Shown one piece after another: positions 45,329-53,595 of a stretch of 64,000 nucleotides of DNA. The stretch covers positions 114,489-178,488 of the forward strand of contig JBKBII010000006.1 in NCBI GenBank assembly GCA_046299415.1. The letters run 5' to 3'. The DNA is from JBKBII01 sp046299415. Lineage in GTDB: Bacteria > Pseudomonadota > Gammaproteobacteria > Ectothiorhodospirales > Ectothiorhodospiraceae. Under the pieces are notes generated by a model. That model ran no database searches. It saw only the letters and a program-made list of their open reading frames with translations, and was not told where the DNA came from. The position numbers and the translations under genes were made by a program. Each line of letters begins with the position of its first letter. Positions within the stretch are counted from its first letter, which is position 1.

Positions 45329-48300
45329 CAGAGCTTGCCTTTTTGCCGAAGTTGGGCCCGGCGACGCAACCACACCGCAAGAATCACAGCCTGAATCATT
45401 GCCAGAAACACAACGATCGGGACCACTCCAAGACTGAAGCGACTCAGGTGCCAACGGACCCAGGTCAGAGGGTCGAGTGATCCGAAATACGTGCGCGGTG
45501 CGTCGATGACGAATGAGCGTGCAGCGACGGGGCTATTGGCGCCGAACAGGGTGACGTCTCCGTAAACCAGACGGCGCGTGGAAGGATCGACGATGGTGCG
45601 AACGACGTCACGCCACCCGGCCTCGTCGCGCGCAGTGAACAGGGTCACGATGTTGCCACTACCGTACGGCGACATGAACTGCTGCAGCACTGCGGTGGGC
45701 GAGTCGCTGCGTGCGATGATTCGCCCGAGCGCATCGGGTGAATCAGGGCCGGGTTCCGGGCGTGATCCCCACCAAGGGAGATGGTCTGTGACCCTGCGCA
45801 AAGCGGTTCGGATGTCTTGAATGATCAGTTCTTCGCGTGCGTCGAATCGGACGGGCATTCGCTCGGTCAAGGCATCATCGAGGCGTTGATCAGACGGAGC
45901 AAACCATAGCAGGTGCGAATCGGTAAGGTCGGTGATCGTATCGGGGTGCGTCACCGATAGTTGCAATGAAGGTGAGCCCGTTTGCGCGCCGATGTGTCCG
46001 AGGATACTCAAATAAGCGGCGATCAGCTCTGGTGGCGAGGCCGGGTCGAGAACCACGGTTGAAGCATGAAAATCATGATGGAGGGAGTAGGGAAGCGCAC
46101 CATTCACGAAGCGTCCGAGATCGGGCAGGCGCACGTACCGCGGAACGCCGCGAAGGTCGAAGGTGGTGCTGCCCAGTAACGCACCGTGGATGTTTTGGGG
46201 CAGGCGATCGCCACATTCCTCGGTTCGAGGAACCTGAAAATCGAAGAAGAATGAAATTTCGTTGTTTTGGGGGCGAAGCGTCGCGGCAGGCAGCGTGACG
46301 CGTTCTCTGAGCGGCAAAGACTGCTCGCGATCGAGCGGCATTGGCAGTGACGCGGAGAACATTTGATTCGCTTTGATGGCAATCGACGACAACGGGCCTA
46401 TCGGGGTTGGGTTGTAGGTGTAGGCGAGATCGACTTCGATCCCATCACGCTCCCACCAAAACAAATCCGGTGGCAAGACGAGCGGAAGCGATACATATCC
46501 ACTTTGGGCAACCTGAAGGGCCAGCGGGTCGACAATCTCGTCGATTCGAACGGCCCGGTCGGTGCGTAGCCAGCGCGGTGCGGTACCGGGCGCGCTGGGC
46601 GGTGGGAGATCCACTTCTCGGACGTGAAGCGTCGAACCCTGCAGCGCAAGACGGTTGGTCGCCAGGGCCTGGGCGGCGGTTTTGGCTTCGTTCGGAGTGC
46701 GGCCGAGGACGAGCAGCAGTTTGGACGATCGATCGACGGGGTGGTCCCGGACGGCAAGGGTCGGCCCGTCGACCTGTGGCAGGTCAACGTTGACGAGCGC
46801 TGGGTGATTCAAGCTTTCGGTATCGGCAACGATCACACTGTGTTTTGCGGGGAGCACCTCGTGGATGAGCGGGAAGCGTAGCCCCCGACCGTCGCTGTGA
46901 CTTCCGAACCACGACGTGATGATGCCGGCGGCAGCCAGGATGTCTTCGGCTCTGGAGCCCACGAACATCGGGATATCCGGGTCGTGTACCAGTTGGTCGA
47001 GCATGAAAGGCGCCGGTAGACGCGCGAGCTGCGATGCCAACGGCAGCCGCGTGCCATTCAGTTTCAACGTGGTCGAGGGTTGGATTTGCAACCAGATGCT
47101 GGGGTCTGCAGGGTCGTGGCATTCGCGATCGGTGACACCGACAAAATCGATGACCAGGTTGTTGAATTCGCGGATCAAAAGAGGATTGAGCGCGACGGTC
47201 GTCGATTCGGGGCGCTGCGAGCGAATCGCTGATTCGAGCCGCCGGGTAGCGATGACGCTGCCGTTCAGCAGCACACTGAACTGGCTGCGTGAGACGGACA
47301 GAGCAGGGGAGGCCAGAAAATCGAGGGTGAGCTCGGCCTCGCGAATCAGGTGATCCTGAGGAACTCGAAACTCGATGCCCTGACGACGATTGATGCCTGT
47401 TGCGCGCAGGCCGGCTACGTGACCGAGCTGAAGAAGCGATGCACTGCGATCAATTCGATCGGTGGGTTCGGTCTCGTGCCCCGAAACCGTCAGGGATCGA
47501 TTGAGGTGCTCTGCAAGTCGCTGGGATTCGAGGAGCGATGCCGGGGCGCCATTGATGGCTTGCGTAGTGACGACGTTTTCCGATGGCCCCTCCAGCAAGG
47601 GTGCCGGTGTCTGGGCGGATGTGACGGAAATCGGATTGACCCCGAGAGGGGCGAGCAGAGTTCCGGCGCCGAGTCCTGCGATCAGAAACAAAGACGCTGT
47701 ACTGGCATCGCGTTTGAACCATCGCCAAGGCCGGATGACTCTCCCGATCATCAGGTTGGCACCGTGCAGTCCGACACGAACGACCATCATCAGGCTCCGG
47801 AAAGGCTTGTCTTCGTAGTTTGCTTCGCCCCAGCCGATCCAGGCATCAGCGCGTGTGTACAGCAGGCGAACGAGCTGAAGTTGCTGTTCTGTACTTAGGG
47901 CGGTGAACTGGAGGCGGACTTCGCGATCCTGCTGGCCGATGACACGGGCTGGGAAGTGATAGGTCTCCTCGTCATCGTGCATCTTCACCATGATGATCTG
48001 ATCATTTTCAATTCCAGTGTCAAGCGGTGCGTCGAGGCGGATGCGTGCGCCGTCGTTACTGACGTCTTCTGTGTGGCCGGTCACGGCGCGTCCTGAGAAG
48101 CTGATAGTCGCCGGAAAACGCGCTGGGATTCGAACGCTGCGACGGATTTGCCGTTGCTCGTGCGCGACGGCAATGACGGCGCTGATCACGATGAAGTTGT
48201 ACACCGTCCACATGCCGGTCAGAAAAAGCGTAGACAGGTCAACGTCAGGCTCGAAAGCATAACGCGCGGCGAAAGCGATCAGTCCCGCGAGGTTGAGCAG

Positions 48301-49806
48301 CCACAGGACAGCATAAGGTCGAGCGATCTTGCCGTCGAAATGCGTCTCGCTGATGTAGCCGCCTTTGGCCGTGACGTTGAATTTTCCGAGTTTAGGATTG
48401 ATCAGTGCGAGCAAAGTAGGCAAAAAAATGTAAGGCGCGAGCGCTGTCTCGTAGACTTCGTTCCAGAATGAGAACCGATGTCGACCCTGAATTCTTGAAT
48501 TGGCAAGGTTGGCCATAAACAAATGCGGCAACGCATATGCGGCGAAGGTCAACGCAAACGCATCGATGATGCGCATATCGAGCAACAGGAACAGCAACGG
48601 GGCGGTGAGAAACACCAAGCGTGGCAATGCGTGCATGAAATGGAGCATTGCATTGGCGTAGCAAAGTCGTTGACCGAATTTGAGTCCGCGCTTGAAAAGG
48701 GGGTTGTCCGTACGAAAAATCTGCACCATGCCGCGTGCCCAGCGAATTCTCTGACCGATATGGCTGGCGAGATTTTCGGTTGCGAGGCCGGCAGCCTGGG
48801 GTACGCCCATGTAAACGGATTTCCAGCCCATGGCGTGCATGCGCAGTGATGTGTGTGCGTCTTCTGTGACGGTCTCGACGGCAATTCCGCCGATTTGCTC
48901 GATCGCCTCGCGGCGCAACAGTGCGCAAGATCCACAGAAGAAGGTGGCGTCCCAGAGATCGTTGCCGTCCTGGACGATGCCGTAGAACAACTCGCCCTCG
49001 TTGGGCATTTTACGAAACAGTTTGAGGTTACGCTCGAAGGGGTCGGGTGAGTAAAAGTGATGTGGCGTCTGAACCAGCGCAACTCCGGGGTCTTTCTCCA
49101 TGAATCCAACAGTCAGCTGCAAAAAGCTGCGCACCGGAATGTGATCGCAATCGAAAATCGCAATATATTTGCTTGACGTGATTTTGATGGCGTGATTGAG
49201 GTTGCCCGCTTTGGCGTGAGCGTTGTTGTCGCGACGGACGTAGTTGACACCGATTTCTTCGGCAAATGCTTTGAATTCGTCCCGGCGACCGTCGTCGAGA
49301 AGCCAGATGTGAAGTTTGTCGGTAGGCCAGTCCATTTGCAGAGCGGCCATCACGGTTGGGCGCACGACGTCCAAAGGCTCGTTGTAGGTCGGGACGAAGA
49401 CATCGACGTCCGGCCAGTCCTCGGGATCTTGTTCGATCGGTACCGGTTTGCGTTGAAGTGGCCACGCTGTTTGTATGTAGCCGAGGAAGAGGATCAATAT
49501 TGCGTACAGCTCTGATATAAATAGCAATATCGTCGGGATCAGGTTGATCCACAGGTACTCGGGTTGTCCGATCCCGAGTGTCTCCGTCGCTCGCCAGTAT
49601 CCGTAGCGAACCGTTATGAAAATTGATATCCCGATAATGACGAGCGTGATGATCGAGTTTTGGCGAATGCGGTTGAGCAGCGTCGCGATGACGAACAGTC
49701 CAGCCGCGAGGATCAGCTGACCTTGCCAGTCCAGAGGAATCGTTGCCAAAACGAGGGCCCCGCCCCCGATCGTCAAAAGACTCGCGAACAGCAAAAGATT
49801 CAGCAT
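45328..49806 (-). CDS. bcsAB: Fused cellulose synthase BcsA-BcsB with PilZ domain
   Basis: One 1492-residue polypeptide carries both the synthase and its periplasmic partner. The BcsA half (1 to about 700) has N-terminal membrane helices, a GT2 domain with LLDDGRR, IFDCDH, TVTEDAH and QRIRW (the D, DxD, TED and QxxRW elements), further helices and a PilZ domain with RRSVR (about 555) and DVSNDGARI, so c-di-GMP control is expected. The BcsB half (about 730-1492) starts after VTSAQT, has carbohydrate-binding and flavodoxin-like domains and ends with a membrane helix (LGVVPIVVFLAMIQAVILAVWL). Fusions of this kind are known in Komagataeibacter (AcsAB). It is first in a tightly overlapping minus-strand operon. 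Confidence 0.96.
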   Translation of the reverse strand: MLNLLLFASLLTIGGGALVLATIPLDWQGQLILAAGLFVIATLLNRIRQNSIITLVIIGISIFITVRYGYWRATETLGIGQPEYLWINLIPTILLFISELYAILILFLGYIQTAWPLQRKPVPIEQDPEDWPDVDVFVPTYNEPLDVVRPTVMAALQMDWPTDKLHIWLLDDGRRDEFKAFAEEIGVNYVRRDNNAHAKAGNLNHAIKITSSKYIAIFDCDHIPVRSFLQLTVGFMEKDPGVALVQTPHHFYSPDPFERNLKLFRKMPNEGELFYGIVQDGNDLWDATFFCGSCALLRREAIEQIGGIAVETVTEDAHTSLRMHAMGWKSVYMGVPQAAGLATENLASHIGQRIRWARGMVQIFRTDNPLFKRGLKFGQRLCYANAMLHFMHALPRLVFLTAPLLFLLLDMRIIDAFALTFAAYALPHLFMANLANSRIQGRHRFSFWNEVYETALAPYIFLPTLLALINPKLGKFNVTAKGGYISETHFDGKIARPYAVLWLLNLAGLIAFAARYAFEPDVDLSTLFLTGMWTVYNFIVISAVIAVAHEQRQIRRSVRIPARFPATISFSGRAVTGHTEDVSNDGARIRLDAPLDTGIENDQIIMVKMHDDEETYHFPARVIGQQDREVRLQFTALSTEQQLQLVRLLYTRADAWIGWGEANYEDKPFRSLMMVVRVGLHGANLMIGRVIRPWRWFKRDASTASLFLIAGLGAGTLLAPLGVNPISVTSAQTPAPLLEGPSENVVTTQAINGAPASLLESQRLAEHLNRSLTVSGHETEPTDRIDRSASLLQLGHVAGLRATGINRRQGIEFRVPQDHLIREAELTLDFLASPALSVSRSQFSVLLNGSVIATRRLESAIRSQRPESTTVALNPLLIREFNNLVIDFVGVTDRECHDPADPSIWLQIQPSTTLKLNGTRLPLASQLARLPAPFMLDQLVHDPDIPMFVGSRAEDILAAAGIITSWFGSHSDGRGLRFPLIHEVLPAKHSVIVADTESLNHPALVNVDLPQVDGPTLAVRDHPVDRSSKLLLVLGRTPNEAKTAAQALATNRLALQGSTLHVREVDLPPPSAPGTAPRWLRTDRAVRIDEIVDPLALQVAQSGYVSLPLVLPPDLFWWERDGIEVDLAYTYNPTPIGPLSSIAIKANQMFSASLPMPLDREQSLPLRERVTLPAATLRPQNNEISFFFDFQVPRTEECGDRLPQNIHGALLGSTTFDLRGVPRYVRLPDLGRFVNGALPYSLHHDFHASTVVLDPASPPELIAAYLSILGHIGAQTGSPSLQLSVTHPDTITDLTDSHLLWFAPSDQRLDDALTERMPVRFDAREELIIQDIRTALRRVTDHLPWWGSRPEPGPDSPDALGRIIARSDSPTAVLQQFMSPYGSGNIVTLFTARDEAGWRDVVRTIVDPSTRRLVYGDVTLFGANSPVAARSFVIDAPRTYFGSLDPLTWVRWHLSRFSLGVVPIVVFLAMIQAVILAVWLRRRAQLRQKGKL

Positions 49807-50245
49807 CGGTTGGTGTCTCTGTTGATCATCCCCATCCCTCCCGATTCAGTTCGAAGCGGTGTCAGGATCACTCGCAGCCGTCCGCTGCCGGATCGACTGG
49901 GTCACACTCAAGCGTACTACCGATTCAAGGTGGGGAGTTGCGTGTGCGAAAAAAGTTTTTAGTTCAATGTTTTAGCGGTTTTTTAGAGCCGACCGGAGAC
50001 CTGAGCGCTGGTTTTTATTTACGAGCCTCAAAGGCCGATTTTAAGTTAAATCAACGCTTTCTTGACTTATCCTGGCGATAGATATCAGAAAACACTACTA
50101 TTCATCAAGAGGGTCGTGCTCAACGGGGTCGAGATCGGCGCGACTCGATCTTCAACAGACCGGCGATCTGGCTTTCCCGACGCGATTTAATGCGAGACTG
50201 CCGGCTGTGAAGACTCTCGATGAGTCATGACCCGAGGCAGCCATC
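49807..50245. promoter_or_regulatory. Divergent control region between bcsAB and the BcsQ-like gene
   Basis: These 439 bases separate two divergent starts and contain a patch (about 49935-50100) much richer in A and T than the surroundings, with T-runs, an imperfect palindrome GATTTTAAGTTAAATC (50037-50052) and TTGACT at 50062-50067, a good -35-like hexamer reading right. No matching -10 at ideal spacing is clear. Promoters for both directions are expected here. I see no c-di-GMP riboswitch. Confidence 0.4.
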
Positions 50246-51583
50246 ATGAAAAGTGATGTTGATCGATTGTTTCGCAAGCTCAACGCGGTTCCCGATCATT
50301 TCTACCGGGACCTGCGGCCGAAAAACGCCGGAACACTGATCGATGGGGCTGCCGCCGAGGTTCGTGGGCGAAATGCGTCGAATTCCGCCCAGCCGGTTTC
50401 CAGTCCCGTCGCGGAGACTCCAGCAGATGAGGCTCCGACGACAGAAGCGGGTGAGACGATTCGAGAGCCGACGTCCAGTCCAGCTGCAGCGCATTCTACT
50501 GCGGTGGATGCTGTTGGGACCGACGCCCCGCCGATCGTGGGTGCCGTCGCGGACGCCAACCAGGGCCGCAAGGTCCCGCAGATCGCGGTGGTGAAGACCA
50601 CTCAACTGCGCGAAGCTGCAAAATCGATGGGTCGTTGGCCCTCATCCTCGGTGATTGGCTTGTACGGACAGGAAACCGCTGAAGCCCGATTGCGAGTCGA
50701 GCATGTCGATCCGGCTGACGATGATCCGGGTCATCCTGCGATGCCTGAACGTCACTCACGAGGCCGCGAGAAACTGGACCTGCTGAGGCGGTTGCGCCGG
50801 GACCCGACCTCTTTCCTGGGCGGGCGCGGTTCGCACTGTGCCGCACGTGTCTTTGTTTACTCGCCGCTGGGTGGCGCAGGTGTTTCGGTCGTTTCGGCTG
50901 GCGTCGCGCGCGCACTCTCGATCGATACGGGTTGCTGCCTTGTCGACACCGATGGTAGCGCAGTGACGGCGATTCGCTGTACGACCGAGGGCGAGCGGTG
51001 CACCGAGGAGGCCGAGTTTGCAGAATTCTTGTTCAACGGCGTGTGGCGTATCGGTCAGGTTCGTACGCTGTTTCTTCGCCACAGCATGACTGAGCGCTGG
51101 TTGCCGGTTCTGCTCAACCGCGAAGGTCCGTCCGCGAAGGTCGTGCCCGCTGGCCTCGTCGATGATCGCCAGGTCGTCGTCGATTGGCCCCGATCACGTT
51201 GGCGGGAGTTGTTCGAATGGCTGCCGCATTCGCATTTGCTGGTTGTCACGTTGCGACCCGATCTCTCGGCTTTGGTGGCAGCCGAACGCATGCGAAAAAT
51301 GCTAATCAGTCATGATGGCTTTAGCCAAGCTGGACGACACGTGGTGTTCGTGATCAACCGCTTTGTCGCGGGCGACGAGGTCCACGAAGAAATACTCGCG
51401 CATCTCACAGAGCGATTGGCGGGGTATGCGGATATCCAAACGGTGCCAGAAGTCGCTGACTTCGACTTGCGGCTCGCAGCGGGCGATGACGTCATCGCCA
51501 GTGCCGCGCTGGATGACGTCTTTCGCAGAATCGTGGCGACACTGCCCACAGGCCACATCAATCGGCTATCGACGACGTCGTGA
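50246..51583 (+). CDS. BcsP/BcsR-like and BcsQ-like fusion with degenerate P-loop
   Basis: This 445-residue protein begins with SDVDRLFRKLNAVPDHFYRDL, similar to the short BcsR/BcsP proteins, followed by about 100 disordered residues. From about 200 it follows the MinD/ParA-like BcsQ fold: RVFVYSPLGGAGVSVVSAGVARAL where the P-loop should be, CCLVDTDG, LLVVTLRPDLSALVAAERM and VVFVINRF. The P-loop position reads SPLGGAGVSVVS, so the signature and catalytic lysines and the Mg-binding serine/threonine of KGGxGKT are missing. It probably does not hydrolyse ATP. It is divergent from bcsAB. BcsQ helps localise or assemble the synthase in E. coli; the same structural role without nucleotide cycling is inferred. 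Confidence 0.8.
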   Translation: MKSDVDRLFRKLNAVPDHFYRDLRPKNAGTLIDGAAAEVRGRNASNSAQPVSSPVAETPADEAPTTEAGETIREPTSSPAAAHSTAVDAVGTDAPPIVGAVADANQGRKVPQIAVVKTTQLREAAKSMGRWPSSSVIGLYGQETAEARLRVEHVDPADDDPGHPAMPERHSRGREKLDLLRRLRRDPTSFLGGRGSHCAARVFVYSPLGGAGVSVVSAGVARALSIDTGCCLVDTDGSAVTAIRCTTEGERCTEEAEFAEFLFNGVWRIGQVRTLFLRHSMTERWLPVLLNREGPSAKVVPAGLVDDRQVVVDWPRSRWRELFEWLPHSHLLVVTLRPDLSALVAAERMRKMLISHDGFSQAGRHVVFVINRFVAGDEVHEEILAHLTERLAGYADIQTVPEVADFDLRLAAGDDVIASAALDDVFRRIVATLPTGHINRLSTTS

Positions 51584-51904
51584 CTGGGAATGATCGTGAC
51601 TGGGAATGATCGTTGCACCCTCGCGCGGTCCTAATACTTGGTTAGCGGGCTCGTGAATGATGATTGCGGTGACGTGAAATCCACCGTGCTCCAACCGCTC
51701 GACCGGTACCGCTTTGTTTCAGCGTGGTGGCCGCTTTGGCCTGGGTCGCTGCCGGTCTGGGTCTAGAGTGCGAACAGGGGGCTCAGGCGAGACGAAAAGT
51801 AGCCGAGGTGACGGCGGGTCGAGCGGATCGGGCGAAGCAGTACGGGGCTCGATCGGCGATGGCCTCAGAGCGGCGAGCAGCATGCTCGCGTTCGATGGTC
51901 TGGC
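51584..51904 (+). other. Intergenic stretch with a 16-base tandem duplication
   Basis: The unit GTGACTGGGAATGATC is present twice in tandem (51580-51595 and 51596-51611); the first unit contains the stop codon of the BcsQ-like gene. The rest of the gap holds no recognisable gene or clear terminator. Confidence 0.6.
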
Positions 51905-52914
51905 TCATTGGTAATCGGCGTCGAGGACGATGCGATAGCGCGCCTGTCCGGCTTCCAGCTTCTCAAAAGCCTCATTGATCTGAGACATCGGGAACCGTTC
52001 GACCTGTGGGGCGAGGCGTGGCACGCACAGAATTCAAGCATTTGGGCAATGACGACTGGGGCGCCGAGGGGCGACCCGCTGATTGATTTTTGGCCGCTGA
52101 TCAGTGTGAACGCGGGGACAGGAATCGGCTTGAGAACGGCTCCGACAAAAGGCAAGCGGCCGTTGGGCGCGAGGGCTGCGAGGTAGGCGTCCCAGGGTAG
52201 CGTCACGTTGGTCGTAACCCGAATGAAATTGAAGCGTCCTGTCTCGTTCGCGAGTGCTGCGGCGTCGGTACTCCTGACAGCGCGATGGGCGCCGAGTCGA
52301 AGCGCTTCTTCGTCTTTGGCTTCGCTCGATGTAAACGCTGTGACCTCGCAGCCCCATGCGTTGAGCAAGTGCAGCGTGAGGCGCCCGAGACCTCCGATGC
52401 CGACGCACCGACCCGGTCAGTCGGCTGTGTTCCGAACTGTTTGATCGGTCCGAAGACGGTAATTCCGCCGCATAGCAGCGGCCCCGCGCTCGTGGCGTCG
52501 AGCGTTTCGGTGAGAGGCGTCGCCCAAACTCAGTGCGCGCGCACCCGTTCCGCGAAGCCCCGCGGCCCGAAACGATCAACGGATCAGCGTCGCTGCAGAC
52601 GTTGTGATGGCCCGCTAGGCACTGGTGACAGGCCATGCAGCTGCTGTGGAACCAGCCGATACCGACGCGGTCTTCGATGCGCACGCGCTCGACCCTGTCT
52701 CCGATTGCGGCGACGCGTCCGGTAGTTTCATGACTCGGGACGAGCGGGTACGTTCTCAGGCCTCAGTCGTTGTTCACCATGCTGAGGTCGGAGTGACACA
52801 GGCCGCAGTGTTCAACCACGACTTCTACAGGATCTGCGGGCAACGGGCCGGGCTCGTATTCAAAAGCGGCAGGTGGCCCTTGGGTTGGTAGGCGGCGTAG
52901 GCTCGAACTGGCAT
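51905..52914 (-). pseudogene. Decayed zinc-dependent alcohol dehydrogenase (MDR, YahK/CAD type)
   Basis: The minus strand from 52914 encodes pieces of one medium-chain dehydrogenase spread over several frames. In order: MPVRAYAAYQPKG, then a shift; VVEHCGLCHSDLSMVNND followed by a stop where a tryptophan is usual; RVGIGWFHSSCMACHQCLAG with structural zinc cysteines; after another shift ...LLNAWGCEVTAFTSSEAKDEE, RFNFIRVTTNVTLPWDAYLA and GQKSISGSPLGAP; and a last piece FPMSQINEAFEKLEAGQA ending at DYQ-stop. At least three frameshifts and one nonsense codon are visible. The family reduces or oxidises aldehydes and alcohols with NADP. The whole length is still recognisable, so decay is recent or the base calls need checking. 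Confidence 0.88.
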
Positions 52915-53595
52915 GGTCGGCTCCGGCTCCGATGGCTGTGGAAGGCCGGTTAGGCAGTTTTCGGGAGTTGCCACGGTTCTTTCGCTGCGGTTCTTTCGTG
53001 AATGAAGGCCGCCAGTGGCAGGGCCATGCTCGCGTTGTGTGGCGGGCGGTCAGAGATCAATGTCGGCCGCCGGTGGATGACGACTCTGTCTCGGGGCGTT
53101 CGACGAGTAACCGGTCGGTGGTGACGGTGGAGTAACCACGGGTTCAGAGGCGCCGGTAACTGCCGGGATCGTTGACATAATGGTGGCCCTCAACCGTTTG
53201 ATTCAATGATCCGACTTGGCCCCTGATCAGTTCCGATGTTGTTGCTGCGGGTCGTTGCGGCGTAATCGGTCGGTGAATCGTTGGTTCGAGCGATCAAAAA
53301 GGTCGAGCGTCCTTTCGAATGCGGCGTTCCTTTCGACTGCGGCGTTGCCAACTTTGTTTGCACCTGTTGTTCGATCGAGCTTCCTGTGGTGTACCTGTGC
53401 TGCCGAGAGTCTGTTTCGGCCGGCTGTTCTGGGGGATGGGTGCCGCTGATTCTCGAGATCGATGAATCATCGGTCATCGTTTTGTCGTTCACCCGTGACC
53501 GCGTTGTCACGCTTCGCCCCTAATGTGACGGATGGATTAGTCCCTAGGTCAGGGATATCGCGTCGACCGAAGCTCAACCTCACAGGGTGAAAACG
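52915..53595 (+). other. Gap between the decayed dehydrogenase and the nucleotidase gene
   Basis: About 680 bases with no recognisable protein on either strand. Nothing that looks like a terminator or well-formed promoter; a promoter for the following gene should lie near 53500-53580. Confidence 0.35.

Noticed and set aside
50062..50090. TTGACT with a downstream -10 as a firm promoter
   Set aside because: No hexamer close to TATAAT occurs at 16-18 bases spacing, so it was kept only as part of a regulatory region.
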